Assembly: GCF_017309185.1 (NCBI RefSeq)
Contig: NZ_JAEKJZ010000009.1
Coordinates: 1 to 64,000 of the forward strand
DNA: 64,000 bases
Direction of reading: 5' to 3'
Source of the DNA: Roseibium aggregatum
Lineage (GTDB): Bacteria > Pseudomonadota > Alphaproteobacteria > Rhizobiales > Stappiaceae
Shown: one piece after another, positions 1-8,646 of the stretch
How positions within the stretch are numbered: position 1 is the stretch's first letter
Layout: each line of letters starts with the position of its first letter
Notes under the pieces: model-generated
Databases searched by the model: none
The model's input: only the letters and a program-made list of their open reading frames with translations
What the model was told of the DNA's origin: nothing
Translations under genes and position numbers: made by a program

Positions 1-260
1 AAGATCAGCGTACCTGCGTAACCCTTACTTAAACCAACAAAACCCCAAAAGGCTCCATTAGTCCGCAAGGCCAACGCCGCCTACGCTTCCCTTCCTTCAA
101 TACCAAATTGTCAAAGAACCATTCGCAAGTCACGAATGCGGCCGTTAAGAGGCCTTCAACCAAAGACGTCAAACCTCAATCCGTTTCCGGATCTCATGGA
201 AGAATTTGTCTGGTAGGACCGACAGAATGCAACGCCGCGATGGCGGCGACGCCGTCGATG
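1..260 (-). other. Leader (5' spacer) of an rRNA operon, 16S gene off the left edge
   Basis: Read on the minus strand, this stretch follows a strong rRNA-type promoter and carries a boxA element about 150 bases downstream of it. After boxA comes a purine-rich GAAGGAAGGGAAGCG tract of the kind found in alphaproteobacterial rrn leaders. The conserved 5' end of 16S rRNA is not reached by position 1, so the gene should begin just beyond the edge. No convincing open reading frame lies here; the short ones overlap the promoter and boxA. The rrn assignment is inference from promoter, boxA and order. Confidence 0.72.
104..120 (-). promoter_or_regulatory. boxA antitermination element of the rrn leader
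   Basis: On the minus strand this reads GGTTCTTTGACAATTTG. It matches the bacterial rrn boxA pattern (TGCTCTTTAACAAT-like, GTTCTTTGACA in alphaproteobacteria), which recruits NusB/NusE for rRNA antitermination. It lies downstream of the promoter at 267-295 and upstream of the expected 16S start. Confidence 0.75.
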
Positions 261-266
261 GAGGGC

Positions 267-295
267 GTTATACGCAGGGCCCGATCCGGAGTCAA
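267..295 (-). promoter_or_regulatory. Strong sigma-70 promoter, rRNA operon type
   Basis: On the minus strand a -35 TTGACT (290-295) and a -10 TATAAC (267-272) are separated by exactly 17 bases of GC-rich spacer. The start point would be near 260. A strong promoter followed by a leader with boxA is the normal rrn architecture. Confidence 0.72.
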
Positions 296-699
296 CAGAC
301 TTTGTCAAAAAAGATTCACAGAACGAAATGCTGCGGGAATCCGCTCGCGCTATCAGGTGGTTATAGGCGTTCCCTGCGTTTTGAGCGGACAAAAAGCGGC
401 AGACTGATAAGACTGACAACAGGGCCTCGAAAAATGACATATCCTCACCGCGGAAATGCCGCATGAAAGAGACCGCGCATGACCATAGAACGGACAAATT
501 TCGAATTTACGCAAAAAATCGGGCTTTGGCCTTTGGTCGAGACCGGTGGGCAGCCGGTTGGAAACAATTGACCTTTTTAATCAAACACTGCATTTAGCAG
601 GTTCTGTTTTAGACGGACGCCGTCCTTCGGTTTCCTCTTGTGTCATGCGCAAGCAGGAATAGACGGCCCGCAAGCGACATGGGGAACCGGACAGGACAA
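296..699. other. Intergenic region between rrn promoter and M23 peptidase gene
   Basis: No supported gene. On the plus strand a TTGACC hexamer (568-573) is followed 17 bases later by a poor -10 (CATTTA, 591-596), a weak candidate promoter for the peptidase gene. The rrn promoter upstream region occupies the left part. Short overlapping reading frames at 108-500 lack ribosome sites and cross the rrn promoter. Confidence 0.5.
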
Positions 700-2676
700 A
701 TGCATTTTGGCCCTTTCCATAGCTCTCAAACCATTCGCGTCGAGCTCGGCGATGAACCGCCGCTTCGCGGCTATGAGGGACGCAGCGGTTTGTCGGAGCG
801 GCGACAGGTCTCTCTGCGCTGGCTGACGGGAACCGTTTTGACCGGCGTCACATCGCTGGTGCTCATGGGCGGCGCTCTGATGGCCGCGCTCGACGGTCAG
901 TACAGCGTCGAAGCCGCCCCGTCCTCCGACGCCTACCTGAATGACTTCGGATCTTCCGGTGGCAGCGGTCGCAAGGGCGACCGGATCCTCAAGACCACGG
1001 CCGAATATTCCAGCAAGCATGTCATCGACGTCAATGTCGTGACGCGCGAAGGCGGCAAGGAGTATATCGGCGTCCGCCCTCACATCTTCGTCAGCGCGAC
1101 CCTCGCGACGCGAAAGGACCCGGAGCTCGCAGACCGTATTCCGGCCTTCAATCCCATGAACATGTTCGCCGACAACCAGGACGAGGATTTTGCGCCGGGC
1201 ACCGACGATGTCCAGACCTCACTGATTGCCGATTCGCTTTACGGGGCGAAGCTGGAAAACGAAGTCAGCATCAGTCTCGCGCCCTTTCCGGAATTCAGCT
1301 CCGAAATCGATCCGGATCAGACACCGTCGGAAGCCGCGGTTGAATTGAAGGTGCGCGAAATCGCAAGAACCCTGTCCCTGGACACGGTCGAGACCGCCGC
1401 CAAGAACCTGGTCGATCCGGGCCGGTTCGACTTCAATCTCGCCCTGCAGCCGGATCTTGAGCGCTATGCGGTTCGCATCACGCCCGAAAACGTCTCCTTT
1501 GTCTCCAAGCGGGACGAGGAAATCCGATTTGCCGGAATGGACGAAAGCATCGTTCCGGTCACGGAAGACCAGGATCTCGTCAATGTCCTGCTGGACTATG
1601 AGGCGACGGAGACCGAAGCCCAGTCGATTGCCTCCGCGTTCGAGACCGTTTTCGGCGTGACCGGCCTGTCTGACGGACAGCGGCTTCGGATCGCTTACGC
1701 TCCCTCGCCCGACGATCTGGACCGGATGCGTCCCGAACGCATCAGTCTCTACACCAACACCAGTCACGAGGCGACCGTCGCCCGCTCCGACAACGGCGAC
1801 TATATTGCCGCGGAGGAGCCGAGCAACTTCCTTGCCGACGCTTTCGCGGAAGCCGACCGCGTCTCTTACGGCGGACCGACCCCGGCAATCTACGACAGCC
1901 TGTACCAGACCGCCCTCGAGCAGGACATGCCTGAAGAGATCATCGACGACCTGGTGCGCATGTTCTCCTTCGACGTCGATTTCAACGCGCGCGTCCAACC
2001 CGGCGATTCGCTCGACCTCTTCTTCACCGAGGGAGACGACGACAATGCGCCGAAGATCCTTTATGCGGCGCTGAACACGGGCAGCACCAAGCGCGAGTTC
2101 TATCGCTACCGGACCCCCGACGACGGGGTCACCGACTTCTACGACGCCTCCGGCCAGAGCGCGAAGAAGTTCCTGATCCGCAAACCCGTGAACGGTGGCA
2201 AATTCCGCTCCGGGTTCGGCATGCGCCGTCATCCGATCTACAAATACACCAAGTTCCACCGGGGCGTGGACTGGGCGGCGGCACGCGGCACGCCGATCCT
2301 GGCGGCGGGCAACGGCACGATCGCCAAGGCGGGCTGGTCTTCCGGTTACGGCCGCCGCATCGAATTGCGCCACACCAACGGCTACACCACCACCTACAAT
2401 CACATGTCAGGCTTCGCAAAGGGCATGAAGGAAGGCGTGCGGGTGTCTCAGGGCCAGGTCATCGGCTATATCGGATCGACAGGCCTGTCGACCGGTCCGC
2501 ACCTTCACTACGAAGTCCTCGTCAATGGTCGCTACGTCGATCCGATGCGGATCAAGCTGCCCAAGGGGCGCACGCTCGAAGGGGAGATGCGCGCCTCTTT
2601 CGAAGCGGAGCGCTACCGCGTGGACGCACTGCTCGACCGGGCACGCAAGCCTTCGCGTCTCGCCGCCGTCAACTGA
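700..2676 (+). CDS. M23 family metallopeptidase, membrane-anchored
   Basis: Probable cell-wall endopeptidase of the LytM/M23 zinc family acting on peptidoglycan cross-links in the periplasm. The start at 700 is preferred because AGGA lies just upstream; the frame is open back to a GTG at 640. From this start the protein is 658 residues. One hydrophobic segment (about 42-64) follows a basic stretch and should anchor a short cytoplasmic N terminus. The long middle region is typical of rhizobial M23 proteins. The peptidase domain is near residues 515-610, with the H-x3-D zinc ligands in FHRGVDW and the HLHYEV motif around 601-603. All zinc ligands are present. A terminator follows, and clpB converges from the other side. 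Confidence 0.9.
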   Translation: MHFGPFHSSQTIRVELGDEPPLRGYEGRSGLSERRQVSLRWLTGTVLTGVTSLVLMGGALMAALDGQYSVEAAPSSDAYLNDFGSSGGSGRKGDRILKTTAEYSSKHVIDVNVVTREGGKEYIGVRPHIFVSATLATRKDPELADRIPAFNPMNMFADNQDEDFAPGTDDVQTSLIADSLYGAKLENEVSISLAPFPEFSSEIDPDQTPSEAAVELKVREIARTLSLDTVETAAKNLVDPGRFDFNLALQPDLERYAVRITPENVSFVSKRDEEIRFAGMDESIVPVTEDQDLVNVLLDYEATETEAQSIASAFETVFGVTGLSDGQRLRIAYAPSPDDLDRMRPERISLYTNTSHEATVARSDNGDYIAAEEPSNFLADAFAEADRVSYGGPTPAIYDSLYQTALEQDMPEEIIDDLVRMFSFDVDFNARVQPGDSLDLFFTEGDDDNAPKILYAALNTGSTKREFYRYRTPDDGVTDFYDASGQSAKKFLIRKPVNGGKFRSGFGMRRHPIYKYTKFHRGVDWAAARGTPILAAGNGTIAKAGWSSGYGRRIELRHTNGYTTTYNHMSGFAKGMKEGVRVSQGQVIGYIGSTGLSTGPHLHYEVLVNGRYVDPMRIKLPKGRTLEGEMRASFEAERYRVDALLDRARKPSRLAAVN

Positions 2677-2714
2677 CGGACAGTCATCCGGAGGATCCGG
2701 TCCCGAAATCAAGA

Positions 2715-2747
2715 AGCCTGCGGGGAAGGATCCCCGCAGGCTTTTTT
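2715..2747 (+). terminator. Rho-independent terminator after the M23 gene
   Basis: A perfect 12-bp stem (AGCCTGCGGGGA and its complement) with a four-base loop is followed by a run of six T. It lies between the convergent M23 and clpB genes and serves the plus-strand transcript best. Confidence 0.9.
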
Positions 2748-2770
2748 CATTATAAGGAAAGAGACCTGCC

Positions 2771-5368
2771 TCAGGCCGCGGCACTTTCCGTTCCGGCGAC
2801 CTGGAACGCCAGCCGGTCGCCCCCCGCCGAAACATTGACGGTCTGACCGTCCAGAATGTCGCCGGCGAGCAGTTTTTCGGCCAGGGGATCCTGCAGATCC
2901 TTCTGGATCACCCGTTTGAGCGGACGCGCGCCATAGGCGGGCTCGTAGCCCTTTTGCGCCAGCCATCCGAGTGCGCTGTCGTCCAGGGTGAGCGTGATCT
3001 TACGGTCGGCAAGCAAAGACCGCAGACGTTCCAGCTGGATCTTGACGATATCGGACATCTGCTCGCGCTGCAGGCGATGGAACAGCACGATCTCGTCGAG
3101 CCTGTTGAGGAACTCCGGCCGGAAGTGACCGCGCACCACCGCCATCACCTCGTCCCTGACCGCGTCCGAATCCTGTCCTTCCGGCTGGTTGACCAGGAAT
3201 TCGGCACCGAGGTTCGAGGTCATGATGATCAGCGTGTTGCGGAAATCGACCGTCCGGCCCTGACCGTCGGTCAGCCGGCCGTCATCGAGCACCTGCAGGA
3301 GCACGTTGAAGACGTCGCCATGCGCCTTTTCGATCTCGTCGAACAGGACCACCTGGTAGGGCCGCCGGCGAACCGCTTCCGTCAGCGCTCCACCTTCCTC
3401 GTAACCGACATAGCCCGGAGGTGCGCCGATCAGACGGGCCACGGAGTGCTTCTCCATGAACTCCGACATGTCGATGCGCACCATCGCGCTGTCGTCGTCG
3501 AACAGGAAGCTGGCGAGCGCCTTGGTCAGTTCCGTCTTGCCGACCCCTGTCGGTCCCAAGAACATGAACGAGCCGATCGGCCTGTTCGGATCCTGAAGCC
3601 CGGCACGGGCCCGGCGGACGGCGGTCGCGACCGCATGAATAGCCTCTGCCTGCCCGACAACGCGATCAGCCAGAACATCTTCCATCCTGAGCAGTTTTTC
3701 CCGCTCGCCTTCCAGCATCTTGTCGACGGGAATGCCTGTCCATTTCGAGACGACCTGGGCGATATGGGACGGTGTTACCGCCTCATCCACCATGGCGTCC
3801 TTGTCTTCGGAGGCTTCCGCTTCGCTCAACTTCCGTTCCAGATCGGGCACCACGCCATAGGCGAGTTCGCCGGCCTTGGCGAGGTCGCCGCGGCGCTGTG
3901 CGATCTCCAGATCGATCCGCGCCTGTTCCAGCTGTTCCTTGATCTTCTGTTCCAGGTTCAGCTTTTCCTTTTCACCGAGCCAGCGGCTGGTCAGAGCCTG
4001 CGATTTTTCTTCAAGGTCCGTCAGCTCCTTTTCGAGCTTGACCAGACGGTCCCTGGAGGCTTCGTCGCTTTCCGCGTTCAACGCTTCCCGCTCGATCTTG
4101 AGCTGGATGATGCGCCGGTCCAGTTCGTCCAGCTCTTCCGGCTTGGAGTCCACCTGCATCCGCAAACGGCTGGCCGCCTCGTCCATGAGGTCGATCGCCT
4201 TGTCCGGCAGAAACCGGTCGGTGATGTAACGGTTGGACAGCGATGCCGCCGAAACAATGGCCGAATCCGTGATCCGGACACCGTGATGGAGCTCGTATTT
4301 TTCCTTGATCCCGCGCAGGATCGAAACCGTGTCCTCAACCGTCGGCTCGCTGACGAACACCGGCTGGAACCGCCGGGCGAGCGCGGCGTCCTTTTCCACG
4401 TGCTTGCGGTACTCATCGAGGGTCGTTGCGCCGACACAGTGAAGCTCGCCTCTGGCCAGTGCCGGTTTCAAGAGGTTGGAGGCATCCATGGCCCCATCCG
4501 CCTTGCCAGCACCCACAAGCGTGTGCATCTCGTCGATGAACAGGATGATCTTTCCCGCCGCCGCTTCGACCTCCGAAAGAATGGCCTTCAGGCGCTCCTC
4601 GAATTCACCGCGGTACTTGGCGCCCGCTATGAGGGCGCCCATGTCGAGCGCGAGAAGCTGCTTGTCCTTGAGCGACTCCGGAACGTCGCCATTGACGATC
4701 CTGAGCGCCAGGCCTTCCGCGATCGCGGTCTTGCCGACCCCGGGCTCGCCGATCAGCACCGGATTGTTCTTCGTCCGGCGCGACAACACCTGAATCGTCC
4801 GGCGGATCTCCTCTTCGCGCCCGATAACGGGATCGAGCTTGCCGTCCCGCGCGACCTGGGTCAGATCCCGGGCATATTTCTTCAAGGCGTCATACTGGTT
4901 TTCAGCGGTCGCACTGTCCGCCGTCCGTCCCTGACGCAACTGATTGATCGCCTCATTGAGAGCGTTGGGGGTTACGCCGTGGCGCTTCAAGAGCTTGCCT
5001 GCTTCGCAGTCGCCGTCCATGGCGAGCGCAAGCAGCAGACGCTCGACGGTAACGAAACTGTCGCCCGCCTTGTCCGCGATTTTCTCGGCCTGCTCGAACA
5101 GGCGCGCTGTCGCTTGATGCATATAAAGCTGGCCGGCACCCCCGGATACCTTCGGCATCTTGTCGAGAACGCCTTCAAGGTCACCCTGAAGAGCCTTCAC
5201 CTGACCGCCGGCCCGCTCGATCAGGCCGCTCGCCATCCCTTCCGGATCGTCCAGAAGCACTTTCAGGATATGTTCGGGCGTGAACTGCTGGTGGCCCCGC
5301 CCCAACGCAAAGGTTTGAGCTGACTGGATAAATCCTCGGGCACGCTCGGTATATTTTTCAAAGTTCAT
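2771..5368 (-). CDS. clpB: ATP-dependent chaperone ClpB (disaggregase)
   Basis: Hsp100 disaggregase that works with DnaK to pull polypeptides out of aggregates in the cytoplasm. At 865 residues it has full family length. Visible parts in order: N-terminal Clp_N repeats (about 1-145), first AAA+ module with Walker A GEPGVGKT (207-214), the long coiled-coil M domain (about 400-530), second AAA+ module with GPTGVGKT (near 605), and the C-terminal small domain. The start ATG is preceded by a good TAGGAGG ribosome site. A sigma-32-type promoter lies about 65 bases upstream (5433-5459), so heat-shock control is expected. Family identity is certain. Confidence 0.98.
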   Translation of the reverse strand: MNFEKYTERARGFIQSAQTFALGRGHQQFTPEHILKVLLDDPEGMASGLIERAGGQVKALQGDLEGVLDKMPKVSGGAGQLYMHQATARLFEQAEKIADKAGDSFVTVERLLLALAMDGDCEAGKLLKRHGVTPNALNEAINQLRQGRTADSATAENQYDALKKYARDLTQVARDGKLDPVIGREEEIRRTIQVLSRRTKNNPVLIGEPGVGKTAIAEGLALRIVNGDVPESLKDKQLLALDMGALIAGAKYRGEFEERLKAILSEVEAAAGKIILFIDEMHTLVGAGKADGAMDASNLLKPALARGELHCVGATTLDEYRKHVEKDAALARRFQPVFVSEPTVEDTVSILRGIKEKYELHHGVRITDSAIVSAASLSNRYITDRFLPDKAIDLMDEAASRLRMQVDSKPEELDELDRRIIQLKIEREALNAESDEASRDRLVKLEKELTDLEEKSQALTSRWLGEKEKLNLEQKIKEQLEQARIDLEIAQRRGDLAKAGELAYGVVPDLERKLSEAEASEDKDAMVDEAVTPSHIAQVVSKWTGIPVDKMLEGEREKLLRMEDVLADRVVGQAEAIHAVATAVRRARAGLQDPNRPIGSFMFLGPTGVGKTELTKALASFLFDDDSAMVRIDMSEFMEKHSVARLIGAPPGYVGYEEGGALTEAVRRRPYQVVLFDEIEKAHGDVFNVLLQVLDDGRLTDGQGRTVDFRNTLIIMTSNLGAEFLVNQPEGQDSDAVRDEVMAVVRGHFRPEFLNRLDEIVLFHRLQREQMSDIVKIQLERLRSLLADRKITLTLDDSALGWLAQKGYEPAYGARPLKRVIQKDLQDPLAEKLLAGDILDGQTVNVSAGGDRLAFQVAGTESAAA

Positions 5369-5432
5369 AAGTTACCTCCTACCCGTTCGCACCACCCGAA
5401 GCGTGGGGAACGTTTTTGGATTCGGACCCCTG

Positions 5433-5459
5433 AGATGGGCATCCGCGCAGGCTTTCAAG
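5433..5459 (-). promoter_or_regulatory. Sigma-32 (RpoH) type heat-shock promoter of clpB
   Basis: On the minus strand CTTGAAA (-35, 5453-5459) and CCCATCT (-10, 5433-5439) are separated by 13 bases. This fits the RpoH consensus CTTGAAA-N13-CCCATNT almost base for base, and clpB, a classical RpoH target, begins just downstream. Confidence 0.85.
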
Positions 5460-5541
5460 ACAGCGTCCCGAAGCCGCATGTCTAATATAGTGTTGCAAAT
5501 TCACAACAAAAGCCCCTCCGCAACAAAAGCGCCACACAATG

Positions 5542-5570
5542 AAAAACGGCGCCCGAAAGGACGCCGTTTT
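5542..5570 (-). terminator. Rho-independent terminator after the DUF4167 gene
   Basis: On the minus strand a stem AAACGGCGTC / GGCGCCGTTT with a short loop ends in a T run. It lies 27 bases past the stop codon of the DUF4167 gene and upstream of the clpB promoter, so it separates the two units. Confidence 0.85.
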
Positions 5571-5596
5571 GCCATTTTCAACTTGATTGAAGCTGA

Positions 5597-6313
5597 CTAT
5601 TCGCTCGCCGGCGCCGCTTCCGCAGCCGTTTCCTCGGCGGATTTCGTCCGGCGGGGACGTGCGGTCCTGCGGCGGGGTTTCGGCTTTTGCTCCTCGTCGG
5701 AATCGTCCGCGCTTTCCGGCGAGGCCTCGCTGCCTTCCGCCGCCCCCTCCGATGAGGCATCCGCGGCTGCCCGCCGCGGGGTTCTCGACCGGGTTGTCCG
5801 GGCACGGCGGCGCGGCTTGTCGTCCGCCTCCGCGTCATCGCTCTCGGCCTTTTTCCCCGACCCGTTCACCTGGCCTTCCTGGTCGATCACCGGCATGTCC
5901 TCGATAAAGGGCTGCGGGCTGTCGGCATCGACGACATCGGCCTCGGAGGACGCCGCTTCCGGTACCGGGCGTTCGGCCCCGTTTGTGGAACCGGACCCGT
6001 TGACGGCGCCGTTTTCATAGCTCTCTTCCGCATCGCTGCGCGCGGACGGCTGCACGGCAGGCTGTTGCTGCGGCTGCGCCGCGGCCACGATACGAAGATA
6101 GTGTTCGGCGTGCTGATTGTAGTTTTCGAACATCACCCGGTCGCCGGATGCCTGGGCATCGCGTGCAAGCTGCTGATACTTCTCCGCGATATGCATGGCC
6201 GTGCCACGGATTTTCACATCAGGACCGTTCGATTCGTAAGTCCGGGTTAACGGGTTAGGACCCTTCCGGCCCCTTCCGCGCATGCGTTTATTGCTTTGAT
6301 TTCCTGGTCTCAT
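5597..6313 (-). CDS. DUF4167 domain protein
   Basis: 238 residues. The conserved DUF4167 block is at the N terminus (about 1-80): a basic GRGRKG stretch, then the PLTRTYESNGPDVKIRGTA and EKYxxLARDAxxxGDR patterns. The rest is a low-complexity acidic/Ala/Ser-rich region ending in Arg-rich segments (about 165-225, RRARTTRSRTPRR and similar), so it is probably disordered and nucleic-acid binding. The function of the family is not established. The order prfA-prmC-DUF4167-clpB is conserved in rhizobial genomes. It has its own terminator, and a 361-base gap separates it from prmC, so it may be transcribed alone. Confidence 0.9.
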   Translation of the reverse strand: MRPGNQSNKRMRGRGRKGPNPLTRTYESNGPDVKIRGTAMHIAEKYQQLARDAQASGDRVMFENYNQHAEHYLRIVAAAQPQQQPAVQPSARSDAEESYENGAVNGSGSTNGAERPVPEAASSEADVVDADSPQPFIEDMPVIDQEGQVNGSGKKAESDDAEADDKPRRRARTTRSRTPRRAAADASSEGAAEGSEASPESADDSDEEQKPKPRRRTARPRRTKSAEETAAEAAPASE

Positions 6314-6674
6314 CCTGCCGTTTTCTCTTGCGGAACGGCGGTCAGCCTAGTGCTGACCCAACATCGGAATTGCCTAAAACCGACACGAAATACCTGCCGA
6401 AACCAACAATGCTGGTTCGCGGCTGTCATTGAAAACACACGCAGCGCGATAACGGCCGTCGGCCAACGCTCTTGTCTTTTTCCTCGACAGTCCGAAACAC
6501 CGGAAACTCCGATTTGCGACGGTGTCCATGTCACGGAAAACGTGACTGGCCCCATGCTGCCGGATGCATATGCCCCACTGAACCTGCTAACATCTCCGGT
6601 CTCGGCGAGTTGAACCTACCCGTTTCCGTTCCGATTTCCAAGTGCTTTTTCACCTTAGGATTAAATCCGCACCA
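6314..6674. other. 361-bp intergenic region between prmC and the DUF4167 gene
   Basis: No supported gene. The only structure noticed is a 6-bp inverted repeat GTCACG/CGTGAC (6530-6535 and 6541-6546) around a GAAAA loop. It could be an operator or a weak hairpin. No clear promoter was recognised, although the DUF4167 gene probably has one here. Confidence 0.45.
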
Positions 6675-7517
6675 TTATTGGCCCCGCGCGGTGACAACAC
6701 GGTCCTTTCCGGCAAGATCCTTAATGATTTCAATCTCGCCAAACCCATGCTGGTGCAGCAGTATTTTCACTTCGGCAGCTTGATCGAAGCCGATCTCAAG
6801 GCCGATTCGCCCTCCCGGACGCAGGATCCTCACCGCATCCGGAACGATCTTGAGATACGCCTCAAGCCCCCCTTCCCCACCGTCAAGCGCCAGCGCCGGA
6901 TCGTGCCGGATCACCTCCGGCGAAAGCTCCGCCAGCGTCGCGCTCCGAATATAGGGCGGGTTGCTGACGACCCAGTCGAAACCGGGAGCAAGGGCGCTTG
7001 CGTAATCCGCGCACAAGGGAAAAAACCGCGTCTCGACACCGTTGAGTTCGGCGTTTTGCCGGGCGCAGCACAGCGCCTGCGGAGACAGATCGACCGCAAC
7101 CGCGTGGCAGTTCGGACGCTCCGCCAGAAGCGAAACGGCAATCGCGCCCGTGCCGGTTCCGATATCGCAGACAAGACCGGGCCCGTCCGCGGCTGATCGC
7201 TCCAGAACCGCCTCAACGAGAATTTCGGTATCCGGCCGCGGCTCCAGGGTCGCCGCGTTGAGCAGAAAACGGCGGCCGAAGAACTCCCGCTCTCCGAGGA
7301 TGCGCCCCACGGGCATTCCCTTCAGACGGCACGCGGCGTAGCTCTCCGCCCTGGATACCCCTTCGGCGGCGACGGCGTCCTTGTCTCTCAGGACCAGATC
7401 GGACAACGAGATGTCCAAAGCCGCACCGACCAGCAATCTGGCATCCAGATCCGCCGTCGGCAGGCCATGGGAACGAAAGCGGTCCCGGATCAGCCTGTAG
7501 AGCTCTCCGGTACGCAT
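6675..7517 (-). CDS. prmC: Peptide chain release factor N5-glutamine methyltransferase PrmC
   Basis: Methylates the glutamine of the GGQ motif in class-I release factors, using S-adenosylmethionine. About 280 residues. An N-terminal helical domain (1-80) is followed by a Rossmann methyltransferase domain with DIGTGTGAIAVSLL and the diagnostic catalytic NPPY motif (VVSNPPYIRS). The ATG at 7517 is 2 bases past the prfA stop; an in-frame TTG at 7523 would overlap it, and the ATG is preferred. Coupling to prfA, which encodes its substrate, is the usual arrangement. Confidence 0.96.
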   Translation of the reverse strand: MRTGELYRLIRDRFRSHGLPTADLDARLLVGAALDISLSDLVLRDKDAVAAEGVSRAESYAACRLKGMPVGRILGEREFFGRRFLLNAATLEPRPDTEILVEAVLERSAADGPGLVCDIGTGTGAIAVSLLAERPNCHAVAVDLSPQALCCARQNAELNGVETRFFPLCADYASALAPGFDWVVSNPPYIRSATLAELSPEVIRHDPALALDGGEGGLEAYLKIVPDAVRILRPGGRIGLEIGFDQAAEVKILLHQHGFGEIEIIKDLAGKDRVVTARGQ

Positions 7518-7519
7518 GC

Positions 7520-8593
7520 TCAAGCGTCTTCCGAAGCCAGCAGATTTGCCTGATGGTCCATGGTCAGCGCGTCGATCACCTCGCCCAGGGCTTCGCCCGC
7601 GACGATCTGCTCCAGCTTGTAGAGCGTCAGCCCGATGCGATGATCGGTGACCCGGCCCTGCGGGTAATTATAGGTTCGGATGCGCTCGGAACGGTCGCCG
7701 GATCCGACCTGAAGCCGGCGGGCCTCCGTCCGCTCGCTCGCCGCCCGTTCCCGTTCCTCGTCGTAGATGCGGGCGCGCAAAAGCTGCATGGCGCGCGCCT
7801 TGTTCTTGTGCTGGGAGCGCTCGTCCTGCACGGCCACCACGATCCCGGTCGGGATGTGGGTGATGCGAACCGCGGAATCGGTCGTGTTGACATGCTGCCC
7901 GCCGGCGCCGGACGCCCGGAACGTATCGATACGCAGATCGCTGTCCTGAACATCGACATCGACATCTTCCGCCTGAGGCAGAACCGCGACGGTCGCGGCG
8001 GAGGTGTGAATGCGTCCGCCCGATTCCGTTGCCGGCACGCGTTGCACCCTGTGAACCCCGGACTCGAATTTCAGTTTGGCGAACACATTGTCTCCGGAGA
8101 CCGTGGCGATCACTTCCTTGTAGCCTCCGACCTCGCCCTCGCTCGCCGACAGGATTTCGACCTTCCAGCGCTGCAGTTCGGCAAAGCGCTGGTACATGCG
8201 GAAGAGATCTCCGGCAAACAGCGCCGCCTCGTCGCCTCCGGTCCCGGCGCGCACTTCCAGAATGGCATCGTTGGAATCCGCCTCGTCCTTCGGCAGGAGA
8301 CCGATCTGCACGTCTTGGGTCAGCACCTCGACGCGGCCGGCGAGTTCGTCGCGCTCCATTTCCGCCAGTTCGCGCATTTCCGCGTCGATCTCCGGATCGT
8401 CGATCAGCGCCTGCGCACCGGCGAGGTCACCCTCGGCCTTCAGCAGCGCGCGGATGTTCGCAACCAAAGGCTCCAGGCCGGCATATTCGCGCGAAAGTTT
8501 TACGTAAGCGTCCGGATCGGGATTGGCCGACATCATGTGTTCGATCTCGGAAAACCGGTCCAGCAGATTATCCAGTTTGTGACGCGCCAGCAT
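7520..8593 (-). CDS. prfA: Peptide chain release factor 1
   Basis: Recognises UAA and UAG and triggers peptidyl-tRNA hydrolysis on the ribosome. From the ATG at 8593 it is 357 residues, the normal RF1 length; the open frame upstream (to 8878) runs into ptsP and is not coding. The PAT anticodon tripeptide is at 187-189, which marks RF1 rather than RF2 (SPF). The GGQ catalytic motif is at 231-233, in SGAGGQHVNTTDSAVR. prmC, whose product methylates that GGQ, follows directly. ptsP lies 53 bases upstream on the same strand. Confidence 0.98.
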   Translation of the reverse strand: MLARHKLDNLLDRFSEIEHMMSANPDPDAYVKLSREYAGLEPLVANIRALLKAEGDLAGAQALIDDPEIDAEMRELAEMERDELAGRVEVLTQDVQIGLLPKDEADSNDAILEVRAGTGGDEAALFAGDLFRMYQRFAELQRWKVEILSASEGEVGGYKEVIATVSGDNVFAKLKFESGVHRVQRVPATESGGRIHTSAATVAVLPQAEDVDVDVQDSDLRIDTFRASGAGGQHVNTTDSAVRITHIPTGIVVAVQDERSQHKNKARAMQLLRARIYDEERERAASERTEARRLQVGSGDRSERIRTYNYPQGRVTDHRIGLTLYKLEQIVAGEALGEVIDALTMDHQANLLASEDA

Positions 8594-8646
8594 ACGCGCT
8601 GATACTCCCAAGTAGCCCTTTTTCGGGGTGGTTGAGCCCAAGAGGG

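Noticed and set aside
108..497. Three overlapping short open reading frames on both strands
   Set aside because: They cross the rrn promoter and boxA, have no ribosome sites and no family-like sequence.
2954..5323. 789-residue plus-strand frame opposite clpB
   Set aside because: It is the antisense shadow of clpB in GC-rich DNA; clpB is certain and the shadow has no known motifs.
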